Assembly (NCBI RefSeq): GCF_000523275.1
Contig: NZ_ATHQ01000001.1
Coordinates: 505,001-569,000, forward strand
DNA length: 64,000 bases
Origin: Lebetimonas sp. JH292
Lineage (GTDB): Bacteria; Campylobacterota; Campylobacteria; Campylobacterales; Nautiliaceae
Reading direction: 5' to 3'
In this document: piece by piece, positions 43,884 to 53,568 of the stretch
How the letters are laid out: each line of letters opens with the position of its first letter
Numbering within the stretch: position 1 is the first letter of the stretch
Made by a program: the position numbers and the translations under genes
Notes under the pieces: model-generated
What the model was told of the DNA's origin: nothing
The model's database searches: none
The model's input: only the letters and a program-made list of their open reading frames with translations

Positions 43884-45596
43884 TCACTTATGTAAAAAAC
43901 CTATCTCTTTTTCATTGTCGAACGCATTTATTTTTTCTTTTCTAATCTCCTCTATAAAATCTTGAGTTTTAAACATAGAATTTTTTCTCATAGCAACTTT
44001 TAGGGCGGTATTTTTTATTATAACCTCAATTTGAGCTCCGGTAAGTTCAAATGATGAGAGTTTCTTAATATCAAAATTTTCTTCATATTTAGCATTTTTA
44101 GGAAGCTTAAGTTCCCATAATTTCAATCTTTCTTTGAAAGACGGTTTTTTAAATTCTATTTTTAAATCAAATCTTCTTGAAAATGCTTTATCAAATGATT
44201 CAAGCAGATTGGTTGTGGCAATTAAAATTCCTTCGAATTTTTCGATTCTTTCTAAAAATATATTTTGCATCTGATTGTGCATTTTATCGGCACTGCTGAA
44301 GGTTGCGGCTGTTCTTGTACTCAAAAACTGGTCGGCCTCGTTCAATAAAAGCACAGGTTTTGTTTTTAGTTTTTCCGCCACCATATTATATTCGTCAAAA
44401 AGTTTCCTTACATTTTTTTCACTCTCACCCACATACATGGAAAGTATTTTAGAGCAGTCAAGGCTTAGAAGAGGCTTATTAAACTCTTTTGCCAAAGCCA
44501 AAGCCGTAACTGTTTTGCCGGTTCCCGGATGTCCGTAAAAAATTATTTTAGCCTCTATGCCGTTTGAGCTTTTTACTCCCCATCTTTTTAATTTATTTAT
44601 TACTTTTTTATCCGTCTGTTTTAACAAAGTATTCAGACTCTCTTTTGTTTTCTCATCCAAAACAATATCTTTTAATGAATATTCTGGTTCAATAAAATCA
44701 AAAAGCGTTTCTTTTACAATATGTTCAATTTTATGTTTTGTTCTTGGATGTATCAAATCTTTGAGTATTTCATCATTTATAAAAAATATTTTTGTAAAAC
44801 CCCCAAAAGCGCCTATCAGTTCGTCATAATCCACAATTTCCTCGCTGACAAGCTTTGAGTTCTCATCCAGCAAACTTCTGTTTTTTATTCTTTCTATCTC
44901 ATCACTGCTGACAAGATTTAATAAAAAATTCATTTCCCTTGCATTTTCATTCGAATTGGTATACTCTTCTTTTAAAAGAGCTAAAAATATTATTTCCTCT
45001 TTTTCATTTAATTCATACTCTTTTATAAAATTAATTACCGGCAGATCAATTTTTGTTTTTTTAACTTTTTCTTTTATTGTATTTTCAATAAGTTTTAATT
45101 TGCTTTGAAGCCTTTTTATGCTTGAGCTTGTTTTGGAAAAAGAATTTTTTATATTTGCAAGCTGTTCGTATATTTCTATTCTTAAAAACTCATCATGCAA
45201 AAATTCCAGATGGTCGTTATATGGTTTATTTTCAGGCACCACAAGTTCGAGCGAACCCTGCTCTATTAACCTTAAAAAAGCAATGGAAAGAGAAATACTG
45301 GAATTAAAAAGCTCCAGATTGGTCATATCATTTATTTTAAACTGTCCCACTGAGCTTATTACAACCCATCCCTCCTCTATCAGATTTTTTATTACGTCTA
45401 TATTTTCAAGGGCTTTAAATTTATCTTTTCCAAATATCGAAAATAAAATTTCCTTTACGCTGACATCCTCTTTTGAATCCAGATAAAATTCAAGCATAAT
45501 CCTTAGTATTTCAGTTTCTTCTTTTTTTAAATTTAAAACTTTGTAAACAGTGCTGTTTTGGGGATTTTTTAAAAAAGATATTATATTATTTACCAA
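43884..45596 (-). CDS. AAA+ ATPase (CDC48-like) with unknown N-terminal domain
   Basis: 570 residues. The N-terminal 300 residues are helical and unrecognised. The C-terminal half is an AAA domain: Walker A YGHPGTGKTVTALALAKEF, Walker B KPVLLLNEADQF, sensor 1 ILIATTNLLESFD, and arginine finger AFSRRFD. The Walker B has NEAD rather than DE-x-D. This type of ATPase is common in Campylobacterota but its substrate is not known. It is monocistronic here, divergent from rsmE. Confidence 0.8.
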   Translation of the reverse strand: MVNNIISFLKNPQNSTVYKVLNLKKEETEILRIMLEFYLDSKEDVSVKEILFSIFGKDKFKALENIDVIKNLIEEGWVVISSVGQFKINDMTNLELFNSSISLSIAFLRLIEQGSLELVVPENKPYNDHLEFLHDEFLRIEIYEQLANIKNSFSKTSSSIKRLQSKLKLIENTIKEKVKKTKIDLPVINFIKEYELNEKEEIIFLALLKEEYTNSNENAREMNFLLNLVSSDEIERIKNRSLLDENSKLVSEEIVDYDELIGAFGGFTKIFFINDEILKDLIHPRTKHKIEHIVKETLFDFIEPEYSLKDIVLDEKTKESLNTLLKQTDKKVINKLKRWGVKSSNGIEAKIIFYGHPGTGKTVTALALAKEFNKPLLSLDCSKILSMYVGESEKNVRKLFDEYNMVAEKLKTKPVLLLNEADQFLSTRTAATFSSADKMHNQMQNIFLERIEKFEGILIATTNLLESFDKAFSRRFDLKIEFKKPSFKERLKLWELKLPKNAKYEENFDIKKLSSFELTGAQIEVIIKNTALKVAMRKNSMFKTQDFIEEIRKEKINAFDNEKEIGFLHK

Positions 45597-45640
45597 ATCC
45601 TCTCCTTAATTTTATTATAATTATATCAAAAAGGCGCTAA

Positions 45641-46300
45641 ATGCAGTTTTTATATTATCCAAAGCCCGAAAACAGAATAATCTTAAAAGGGGAAGAATAC
45701 AAATATATTTTTAAAGTAAGAAGAATAAAAAAACATGAACCTATAAAAATAAGAAACCTAATAGATGATTATTTATATATTTATAAAATAGATGAAATAA
45801 ACAAAAAAGAGGCTTTTTTGTCTCTTATTGAAAAAAAATATTTTCCAAACAGGCCAAAAACATTTTTTCATATTGCATGGTGTATAATTGAGCCTAAAAA
45901 CATAGAAAAAACAATTCCTTCGTTAAATGAAATCGGGGTTGGCAAAATAAGCTTTGTATACTGCGATTTTTCCCAGAGAAATTTTAAGTTAAAACTTGAT
46001 AGAATTGAAAAAATTCTTATAAATTCCTGCCAGCAATGCGGAAGAAGTGACAAAATGCAAATAGAAATTTTAAATTCAAGTGAAGATTTTTTTGAAAAAT
46101 ACCCGAGTTTCAGCGCACTTGATTTTAACGGAAAACAAATTGAATTAAAAAAAAACATAACCATGCCAATTTTAATAGGGCCCGAAGGCGGATTCAGTGA
46201 AAAAGAAAAAGAAAAATTCAGAGAAATTTACAAACTTCAAAGTTTTATATTAAGAAGCGAAAGCGCAGCGTGCGGCATATGTGCTAAAATATTACTTTAA
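45641..46300 (+). CDS. rsmE: 16S rRNA m3U1498 methyltransferase RsmE
   Basis: 219 residues: N-terminal PUA-like part (IILKGEEYKYIFKVRRIKKH) and SPOUT knot with PILIGPEGGFSEKEKEKF and LRSESAACGICAKIL near the end, both RsmE signatures. It methylates the decoding-site uridine of 16S rRNA. Starts at 45641 behind AAAGGCG. Confidence 0.93.
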   Translation: MQFLYYPKPENRIILKGEEYKYIFKVRRIKKHEPIKIRNLIDDYLYIYKIDEINKKEAFLSLIEKKYFPNRPKTFFHIAWCIIEPKNIEKTIPSLNEIGVGKISFVYCDFSQRNFKLKLDRIEKILINSCQQCGRSDKMQIEILNSSEDFFEKYPSFSALDFNGKQIELKKNITMPILIGPEGGFSEKEKEKFREIYKLQSFILRSESAACGICAKILL

Positions 46301-46309
46301 ATGAAAAAA

Positions 46310-46894
46310 TTATTTAATAACTTTTAATATATTCTCAGCTAATTTCAAGGCTTTTGTTCTGTGGGATATTTTTTGTTTTATTTTTTCATCTAGTTCACCC
46401 AGTGTATTATCAAACCCTTTTGGAATAAACATAGGGTCATAACCAAAACCTTTATCACCCTTTGCTTCATCTATAACATCACCATGCATAAAACCATGCG
46501 TAGTAAAAATTCCATAAGGTGAAGCTATTGCAATTGCTGCTGTATAAAAAGCCGGCGTTTTTTTTATGTTTCTTTTTTTAAGTTCGCTTATCAGCTTTTT
46601 TAAATTGTCTTTGTCACTTGCTTCACTTCCGGCAAACCTTGCGGAATAAATTCCGGGAATTCCACCGAGAGCGGGAACGCTTATTCCGCTGTCATCTGCC
46701 ATTACTAAAAATTCCGGAAGTTTTTCAGCAACGGCTTTTACTTTAATAATCGCATTTTCTTTAAATGTTTTTCCGTTTTCCTCTATTTCAAAAGGCTCTA
46801 TTAAATCTGTATAGGGGATTATTTCAAAATCTTTTAAAATTTCTTTTATTTCCCTGACTTTACCCTTATTTGAAGAAGCCAAAACTATTTTCAT
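46310..46894 (-). CDS. rdgB: XTP/dITP diphosphatase RdgB (HAM1)
   Basis: 194 residues: [40 protein letters not shown], and [20 protein letters not shown], then [11 protein letters not shown] near the end are HAM1 motifs. It removes ITP, XTP and dITP from the nucleotide pool. Confidence 0.95.
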   Translation of the reverse strand: MKIVLASSNKGKVREIKEILKDFEIIPYTDLIEPFEIEENGKTFKENAIIKVKAVAEKLPEFLVMADDSGISVPALGGIPGIYSARFAGSEASDKDNLKKLISELKKRNIKKTPAFYTAAIAIASPYGIFTTHGFMHGDVIDEAKGDKGFGYDPMFIPKGFDNTLGELDEKIKQKISHRTKALKLAENILKVIK

Positions 46895-46953
46895 AATATT
46901 TCCTTATTTTTTTCTAATTAAATCATTTTCTTTTTTTTATTTTCAAAATGAAA

Positions 46954-48369
46954 TTATATCAAACGTTTAGGAGCGGAAAAATAATACCCCTGGGAATAAT
47001 CGACACCCAGTTTTTTAATAAATTCAAAAATTTCTCTGTTTTCAACATATTCCGCCACAGTCACCATATTGCCTTTTTGTGCAAATTCTACAATTGTCTG
47101 GACTATCATTTGTGATTTCTTATCTGTAAGAATATTTTTTATCAAACTGCCGTCTATTTTTAATCCGTCAATCTGAAATTTAAACAGATAACTGAAATTG
47201 GAATATCCGCTTCCAAAATCGTCTATAAAAATTTTAACCCCGTAGTCTTTAAGTTTTTGCAAATAACTTAATATATAAGAATCCGATGCAATATCTTCAT
47301 TTTCCAGAAGCTCAATCGTTATTCTTTCAGGTTCGGGAAAATTTTTTATCAATTTATATATTTTTTCTTTTATATTATCATCTTCAAAATCCTCCAAAGA
47401 AAGATTCAGTGAAACCTCTTCTTTTCTTTCTTTAAAGAAATTAAGAGTTTTTTCAAAAACAATCAGTGTTAAATTTTTATAAATATTAACACTTTTCGCC
47501 ACATCCAAAAATTCCCCCGGTGAATATACTTTTCCGTTTTCATCAATCATTCTTATCAGTGATTCATATTTTACAATTTTTTGTGTCTTATTATCTACTA
47601 TGGGCTGAAAATAAGGAATTATTCTGTCTTCTCTCATAGCTTTTTCCAAAATATTTAAAGTTTTCTGATTTTTTTCAAAACTCTGGGCCAAATCTTTTAT
47701 TTCGCAGTAACAGAGACATTTTACTTTTTTTCTTTTTGCATATTCCACTGCAATATCAGCTACTGTAAAAACATCTTTTTCTTTTTTTGAACCGATTCCC
47801 GCCCTGAAAAAAAGATTAATTTCGTTTTTATTTACAATATACGGTTTTTCCAACTCTTTAATAATTTTTTTAATATATAAACAGTTTTCAAAACATTCGT
47901 ATTCATCCAGTAATACGGCAAACTCGTCTATATTTATATGATAAATTTTATTATTAATAAGTTTTTTTAATCTTTTTGCGACTTCCTGAATAATTAAATT
48001 GCCCATTTCCTGGGAAAAATAATCGTTTACTTCCCTGAATTTATTAATATTAAATATAGCCAAAGCATTTTTATCTGTTTTTTTCATATCTTCCATTAAT
48101 TTTATTCTGTTTGGCAAATTGGTAACAGGGCTGAAATAATATCTTTTAATCATTTCGTTTTTATAATATTTAATAGAATTTACGGCTTTATTTATAGATA
48201 CTTTTAATTTTTGAAATTCAATAAAAGACATTGTCATATTTAATTTTTCATAAATTCCTTTTGAAACTTTTTCATCAAAGAATTTTAAAAACAGGGTTAT
48301 ATCCCTTTTTAAATTATTTGTAAATTTATAAAATCCGCACAGCGTGGCAATTAAAGCCAGAAACAGCAA
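46954..48369 (-). CDS. GGDEF-EAL protein (C-terminal part of a split gene)
   Basis: 471 residues with the order GGDEF-like (degenerate: HINIDEFAVL instead of GGDEF), then EAL domain. The EAL part has YFQPIVDNKTQKIVKYESLI (ESL in place of EAL), ELLENEDIA, DDFGSGYSNFSYL and LKIDGSLI. So the diguanylate cyclase site is probably dead and the phosphodiesterase site largely complete; it may degrade c-di-GMP. The start is only a TTG inside a membrane helix without a ribosome site, so this is the continuation of the gene at 48381-48914 after a one-base frameshift. Confidence 0.75.
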   Translation of the reverse strand: MLFLALIATLCGFYKFTNNLKRDITLFLKFFDEKVSKGIYEKLNMTMSFIEFQKLKVSINKAVNSIKYYKNEMIKRYYFSPVTNLPNRIKLMEDMKKTDKNALAIFNINKFREVNDYFSQEMGNLIIQEVAKRLKKLINNKIYHINIDEFAVLLDEYECFENCLYIKKIIKELEKPYIVNKNEINLFFRAGIGSKKEKDVFTVADIAVEYAKRKKVKCLCYCEIKDLAQSFEKNQKTLNILEKAMREDRIIPYFQPIVDNKTQKIVKYESLIRMIDENGKVYSPGEFLDVAKSVNIYKNLTLIVFEKTLNFFKERKEEVSLNLSLEDFEDDNIKEKIYKLIKNFPEPERITIELLENEDIASDSYILSYLQKLKDYGVKIFIDDFGSGYSNFSYLFKFQIDGLKIDGSLIKNILTDKKSQMIVQTIVEFAQKGNMVTVAEYVENREIFEFIKKLGVDYSQGYYFSAPKRLI

Positions 48370-48380
48370 AAAGAAAGAAA

Positions 48381-48914
48381 TTAAAATGTTAAATTAAATT
48401 TCATAAAAGATCTTTTAAAAGGCGCTTTTGCCTCTATATATCCTACAACGTCTCCTTTTTTAAATCCTCTTATTTTATTTGAGCTTTTAATCCCACCGCA
48501 GCTGAAAATTTTATGTTTTTCATAACCGTGGCATTTCAGGCATTCATTTTTCATAACAATCGGTTTATAATAAGTAATGTAATTTGAATTAATCTTATAT
48601 ATCTCTTTTTTATTTTTAATTTTTTTAAAAAAACCGTTGTTTTTCAGCTGAGGATTCTTAAATAAAGAAAACAGTTTAAAATCTATATTTGTATTTTTTT
48701 TATATATTTTTATAATGGATGAAAAGGGAGTATAAGTATCTTTCATTTCCGAATATTTAACACTGAATATTGCCTTGGTACACAACCTTACTTTGTTTAC
48801 TTCTTCGTATATAAAAAAATTTAATAATATAAAATAGAGTATTACAAGTATCATTGTTGCAGTAAACAAAGAAAGTGCGATAATTTTAAGCATCTTAGAT
48901 AAAATTGAGCCCAT
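48381..48914 (-). CDS. Haem-binding sensor part (N-terminal half of the same gene)
   Basis: A membrane helix (about 8-36) is followed by a periplasmic domain with one c-type haem site, NECLKCHGYEKH (CxxCH at about 127-131 from the GTG at 48920; the ATG at 48914 is preferred). The type is like the Tll0287/DUF3365 haem sensor. The frame stops at 48381, but another frame continues ILISFFLLFLALIATLCGFY, a membrane helix, directly into the GGDEF-EAL part. Together they would be a redox or NO/CO-sensing c-di-GMP enzyme of about 650 residues. Confidence 0.7.
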   Translation of the reverse strand: MGSILSKMLKIIALSLFTATMILVILYFILLNFFIYEEVNKVRLCTKAIFSVKYSEMKDTYTPFSSIIKIYKKNTNIDFKLFSLFKNPQLKNNGFFKKIKNKKEIYKINSNYITYYKPIVMKNECLKCHGYEKHKIFSCGGIKSSNKIRGFKKGDVVGYIEAKAPFKRSFMKFNLTF

Positions 48915-48972
48915 ATTCACTCTTTTTTGAAAAATTATATCATAATTTTTCGTTATGTAAAGAAAAAAAGAG

Positions 48973-51900
48973 TTAAATCTCTTTTAATCCGTATTCTATA
49001 TGTTTTTCTTTTTTATGTTTTGAAATTAAATATCTCCAGTAAAGAATAGGAACAACAATAACCGAAAGCGCAGTTGAAGCGAAAACACCGAAAATAAGGG
49101 CTACGGCAAGACCTTGCCATACCGGATCGAGCACAATGACAAATGAAGCTAAAATAATAGCAAGAGCAGTTAAAACAATAGGTCTGAATCTTGTGGCCGC
49201 CGCTTCAATAACTGCCTCATTAATACTTCTGCCCTGTTTAATTAAATCGTTTGTAAAATCTATAAGTAATAGCGAATTTCTGACAACAATACCGGCCAGT
49301 GCGATAAAGCCGATCATACTTGTTGCCGTAAAATATGTTTTTGAATGGAAAAACGCCAGAGTTATCCAGTTCATTATTGCATGTCCCGGAAGCACTCCTA
49401 TAAATGTAAGAGGCACTGCCGCAAGCACGATTCTTGGGACTCTAAAGTTTTTATAATAAGCAACCATCAACAGATAAATAAGAATTACCGCAACGCCAAA
49501 GGCGCTTCCGAGGTCTCTGAACACATCAAATGTAAGCTCCCATTCCCCGCCCCAGATTAAATCATAACTTTTACCTGTTTTTAAATCAGTGGCTTTTAAA
49601 TTAAGTCTCGGATTTCCGTCATAAGTAATTTTATATCCGGGAATACCTTTGTCTTTAAGATTAAAGAAAATATCAAGTAGTGCATAAATACTTCCTCTTT
49701 TATTCATTTCACCTGTAACCATTACCATAGGTCGCAAATCTTTACTCGTAATCATTCCGTCGTATTTAACAGGTTCAATTTTTACGACTTCTTTTAAAGG
49801 TACCAATCTGTGTGTAGTCATAGACATTAATTTAATTTTATCAAGGCTTTCCAGATTTTTTCTGTATTTTTTTTCAAACCTCACAAAAATACCAACCTGT
49901 TCTTTTTCACTTGGAATATGGGCAACACTAATTACAGCTCCCTTTAATCCCATACCGAGTATTTTTGCAATCTGCTCTACACTGATTCCAAGAAGCGCCG
50001 CTTTTTGCTTATCAGGAACAATTTTATATTTTACAATCTGTCTGTCTCTCATAATATCAATATCCACAACCCTGTCGGTATGTTTATATAAACTTTCTAT
50101 ATAATTTGCCAATTTCAGTCTACCCTCTTCATCTCCTCCAAATACCTGCATAAGAAGTGTGGCCATTACAGGCGGGCCCGGAGGATCTTCCACAAGCTTA
50201 ATATTTGCATTCTCAAAGCTGCACTGGCTCTGAATAACTGGTCTTAATCTGCTCACCATATCGATAGAACTTTCTTTTCTTCCCTCTTCTTTAGGAAACA
50301 GATTAACTCTTATTTCACCGTAATTTTCGCCCTGTTTCATAGAACTTCCCCTAAGAAGTCCGTTAAAATCTACTACTCCGCTAATTCCTATAAACTGCTC
50401 GAAATCTTTTATTTCTTTTTGTTTACTTAAAATATTTGCCACACAGTTGCTGACTTTTGTGGTTGTATCAATACTGCTTCCTTTTGGAAGGTCAATTGTA
50501 ATATTGAATGTATTTTTATTAGCACCAGGAAGCATTTTGAAAAGAACTATTTTATACACAGGTAAAATAAGTGAGCATGCAAACAATAATAAAACAACAC
50601 TAAAAAACACTGCCCTTTTAAGGGTTGAATTTAAAAGAGGATTCAATATAGAATGAAAAACCCTGAATGTTTTTGTTTTTCTAATATCAAAAGGCTCGTG
50701 TTTTTCCTTATGTTCAGGTAAAAATTTAACAGCAGCCCAAGGGGTAAACATATACGCAATTACAAGTGACGCTATCATAGCAATTGGCACATTAAACGGA
50801 ATTGGTCCCATATAAGGCCCCATCATTCCTGTAACAAAAAACATAGGCAAAAACGCAAGAATAATGGCAAGTGTAGCTACATTTGTAGGGTTACCGATTT
50901 CATTTGTGGCATAAACAGCGGCATAATCTCTCGGCTTATCACCTATTGAAAAATGCCTGTGTATATTTTCTATAACCACTATGGCACTGTCAACTAAAAG
51001 TCCCAAAGCCAGAATAAGGGCAAACAGGGTAATTCTGTTTATACTCTGCCCTGCGAGCATTCCTATAAACAATGTAATTGACAAAATAAGAGGGACGGTA
51101 AATACAACGATTAACGCTTCCCTAAATCCCAATACCAAAATTAATAAAAAGAAAATTACAACAAGGGAAACTATCAAATGATTAAGCAGTTCGTTAACCG
51201 CATGGTTTGCCTTATGTCCGTCATTTCTTGTTATATAAACATGGACACCTTTTGGCAGTGTTTTTTGAAGTTCCTTTGCTTTGGCTATTACATCCCTTGC
51301 AACAAAAACGGCGTTGGTACCTCTTTTTTTACCCACAAAAATAGTTACCTGATTCTGTTTTATACCAACCGGAAATTTATTTTCACTTTTTCCTATAAGG
51401 GGGTCTTCATAAAAAGACCTTCCGGCTTCATAAAAAGTTTTGTGTTTGTGTTGAAAATCAACACCGTCTTTAACTTTTGCAATATCTTTTATATAAATCG
51501 GCCTTCCCATATAGTTCGCAACCATTAAATTTTCAACGTCTTTTACATTTTTTATAAATCCGTCAAATTCCAAAGGAATGGAATATTTTTTATTATCCAT
51601 TCCTCCAAGAGGATAATCAACATCGGCACCTTTAAGAGACATGGCAATCTGAGCAAGAGATAAATGATAAGCAGCTAATTTTTGAGGGTCAATTAGGATA
51701 TTAAACTGCCTTTTATGTCCCCCTTTTATTCCTATGATACTTACGTTTTTTACCGATGCAAGCGGACTTAATAATCTTTGGGCAATTCTGTAAAGCTCAG
51801 AATCGTTATATTTAGTACTTGAAAGAGCCAAAGTTACAATCGGCACTTCGTCAATATCAACAGGTTTAATTAAAGGTGTCCATACGCCTTTTGGGAGTTT

Positions 51901-52461
51901 ATCCATATTACGCATAACCCTGTCATAGAGCTTGCTTAAACTTCTTACTTTATCCTGACCTATTTTAAACCTTACAGTCACAACTCCCGCACTGTTCATA
52001 GCCATACCGTAGACATGCTTAACGCCGGTCATGGCTTTAAGAATTCTTTCAAGCGGCTCAACTATAACATTTTGAACTTCTTTGGAGCTGGCTCCCGGAT
52101 AAACAACAATCACATTGGCGGCTGGAACGTCTATTTGCGGATTTTCCTCTCTGGGTGTCAAAAAAACGGCTATTAATCCCATTAAAACAAGGGCAAGTGC
52201 AATAACCGGAGTTAAAGGGTTTTTTAAAAAAGTTCTGGCAAGTTTACCTGCTATATTTAGTTTTAATTCTTCTTCGAGATGAGTTAATTCCTCTTCTTTT
52301 TGAGAAATTTCTTTTTCTCTTAAATTTGCCTCATTTTCAAGAGCTTTTATTTCATCCTCAAGTTTTTGTATTTCACTTATGTCACACTGTTGTGATTTTA
52401 ATTCATTTAACTCTTTTCGTTTTTCTTCTAATTTAGCTTTTATTGCTTTTAATATTTCCAT
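48973..52461 (-). CDS. RND efflux transporter, inner-membrane pump, with coiled-coil N-terminus
   Basis: 1162 residues. Two repeats of membrane plus periplasmic domains; NVIVVYPGASSKEVQNVIVE, GLLVDSAIVVIENIHRHFSI, and FIALAGIVVRNSLLLIDFTN are RND signatures. An extra N-terminal 68 residues (EILKAIKAKLEEKRKELNEL and so on to KEISQKEEELTHLEEEL) form a coiled coil before the usual start at NIAGKLARTFLKNP. The AGGAG site five bases ahead of the ATG at 52461 supports its translation. It exports drugs, metals or lipids, cargo unknown. Nine bases downstream of the adaptor gene. Confidence 0.92.
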   Translation of the reverse strand: MEILKAIKAKLEEKRKELNELKSQQCDISEIQKLEDEIKALENEANLREKEISQKEEELTHLEEELKLNIAGKLARTFLKNPLTPVIALALVLMGLIAVFLTPREENPQIDVPAANVIVVYPGASSKEVQNVIVEPLERILKAMTGVKHVYGMAMNSAGVVTVRFKIGQDKVRSLSKLYDRVMRNMDKLPKGVWTPLIKPVDIDEVPIVTLALSSTKYNDSELYRIAQRLLSPLASVKNVSIIGIKGGHKRQFNILIDPQKLAAYHLSLAQIAMSLKGADVDYPLGGMDNKKYSIPLEFDGFIKNVKDVENLMVANYMGRPIYIKDIAKVKDGVDFQHKHKTFYEAGRSFYEDPLIGKSENKFPVGIKQNQVTIFVGKKRGTNAVFVARDVIAKAKELQKTLPKGVHVYITRNDGHKANHAVNELLNHLIVSLVVIFFLLILVLGFREALIVVFTVPLILSITLFIGMLAGQSINRITLFALILALGLLVDSAIVVIENIHRHFSIGDKPRDYAAVYATNEIGNPTNVATLAIILAFLPMFFVTGMMGPYMGPIPFNVPIAMIASLVIAYMFTPWAAVKFLPEHKEKHEPFDIRKTKTFRVFHSILNPLLNSTLKRAVFFSVVLLLFACSLILPVYKIVLFKMLPGANKNTFNITIDLPKGSSIDTTTKVSNCVANILSKQKEIKDFEQFIGISGVVDFNGLLRGSSMKQGENYGEIRVNLFPKEEGRKESSIDMVSRLRPVIQSQCSFENANIKLVEDPPGPPVMATLLMQVFGGDEEGRLKLANYIESLYKHTDRVVDIDIMRDRQIVKYKIVPDKQKAALLGISVEQIAKILGMGLKGAVISVAHIPSEKEQVGIFVRFEKKYRKNLESLDKIKLMSMTTHRLVPLKEVVKIEPVKYDGMITSKDLRPMVMVTGEMNKRGSIYALLDIFFNLKDKGIPGYKITYDGNPRLNLKATDLKTGKSYDLIWGGEWELTFDVFRDLGSAFGVAVILIYLLMVAYYKNFRVPRIVLAAVPLTFIGVLPGHAIMNWITLAFFHSKTYFTATSMIGFIALAGIVVRNSLLLIDFTNDLIKQGRSINEAVIEAAATRFRPIVLTALAIILASFVIVLDPVWQGLAVALIFGVFASTALSVIVVPILYWRYLISKHKKEKHIEYGLKEI

Positions 52462-52469
52462 TCCCGCTC

Positions 52470-53510
52470 CTATAATTTTTGTCCGTCAATCATATTCGCA
52501 GGCGGATAAAGAATTACCTTTTCTCCTGCATTCAACCCTTTAAGCGCAATATAATCCCCCTCTTGGGCAATTTGTTTAACGGCTATAAATTTGGCAATTC
52601 CGTCTTTATTGACAAAAACCCCCATAATCCCTTCCCTGCTTGTCAAAGCAGCAAACGGAACAAGAACGGCTTCTTTTTTTCCTAAAATTATCTTCGCTTT
52701 TGCATACATTCCGGGCAGCAGTTTATTATCATATTTATTAAATTTAAATTTAACTATATAAGAATGTGTTGCAGGATCGGCACTCGGAATAATATTCTCC
52801 ACTTTTGCGCTGTATTTTTTATTAATAGCCGGAACAAAAATTTCCACTTTCATTCCAAGCTTAAATTTATCAATATCCCCTTCTTTTACAAAACTTCTTG
52901 CTTTAAGAGAGCTTAAATCGCTTAAAATTAAAACAGGATATCCAGGAAGCGCCATTTCACCCACATTTTTCATTTTTCTTGTAACCACCGCATTAATAGG
53001 GGATTTTACTTTAGCATATTTTATCTGGTTTCTTGCCATATCAAGAGCCGCTTTTGCCCTTTTTAACATACCTTTTGCCATATCCACCTGTTTTTTCCTA
53101 ATATTCATATTAAGTGTCATTTTTTCAAAATCTCTTTTGCTTACAGCCCCTGCTTTATATAAATTTTTAAATCTTTCATAATCCCTTTTTGCATCTGCAT
53201 AAGCCATTTCGGCCATCAGCACACCGCTTTGGGCCTGTAAAAGAGCACCTCTTGCCTGATTTAGCATTGAATACACATCGGTAGGGTCAACAACAAACAA
53301 AAGTTCGCCTTTTTTAACCTTTTCACCTTCTTCAGCTTTTATTTCTTTAATATATCCCATAACTCTCGGGGCCAGCATAACCTGTCTTTTTGCATATATA
53401 TCGGCAACATAATCTTTTTTTATATAAATAACACCTTTTTTTGCAGTTGCAAATTCATAGGCAAACAAACTCAATGCAAATGCTGAAATTAACGCTATCT
53501 TTTTAATCAT
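52470..53510 (-). CDS. RND periplasmic adaptor (membrane fusion protein)
   Basis: 346 residues. A signal peptide (1-16) is followed by the lipoyl half (RVMGYIKEIKAEEGEKVKKG), the coiled-coil hairpin (about 75-150), the second lipoyl half (VKSPINAVVTRKMKNVGEMA) and beta-barrel/MP domains. It links the pump at 48973 to the TolC-like protein encoded just upstream. Confidence 0.9.
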   Translation of the reverse strand: MIKKIALISAFALSLFAYEFATAKKGVIYIKKDYVADIYAKRQVMLAPRVMGYIKEIKAEEGEKVKKGELLFVVDPTDVYSMLNQARGALLQAQSGVLMAEMAYADAKRDYERFKNLYKAGAVSKRDFEKMTLNMNIRKKQVDMAKGMLKRAKAALDMARNQIKYAKVKSPINAVVTRKMKNVGEMALPGYPVLILSDLSSLKARSFVKEGDIDKFKLGMKVEIFVPAINKKYSAKVENIIPSADPATHSYIVKFKFNKYDNKLLPGMYAKAKIILGKKEAVLVPFAALTSREGIMGVFVNKDGIAKFIAVKQIAQEGDYIALKGLNAGEKVILYPPANMIDGQKL

Positions 53511-53528
53511 TTATACTCCTTTTTGTTT

Positions 53529-53568
53529 TTCCATTTTTCACTACTCACCAATCACTACTCACCAATCA
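53529..53568 (+). repeat. Heptamer tract between the tolC-like and adaptor genes
   Basis: TTTTCAC, TACTCAC, CAATCAC, TACTCAC, CAATCAC follow one another at seven-base steps, filling the gap up to the stop codon of the TolC-like gene. Confidence 0.65.

Noticed and set aside
43884-45596. The AAA+ protein as a defence-system ATPase
   Set aside because: It lies beside housekeeping genes without a partner nuclease, and similar ATPases are common in the phylum.
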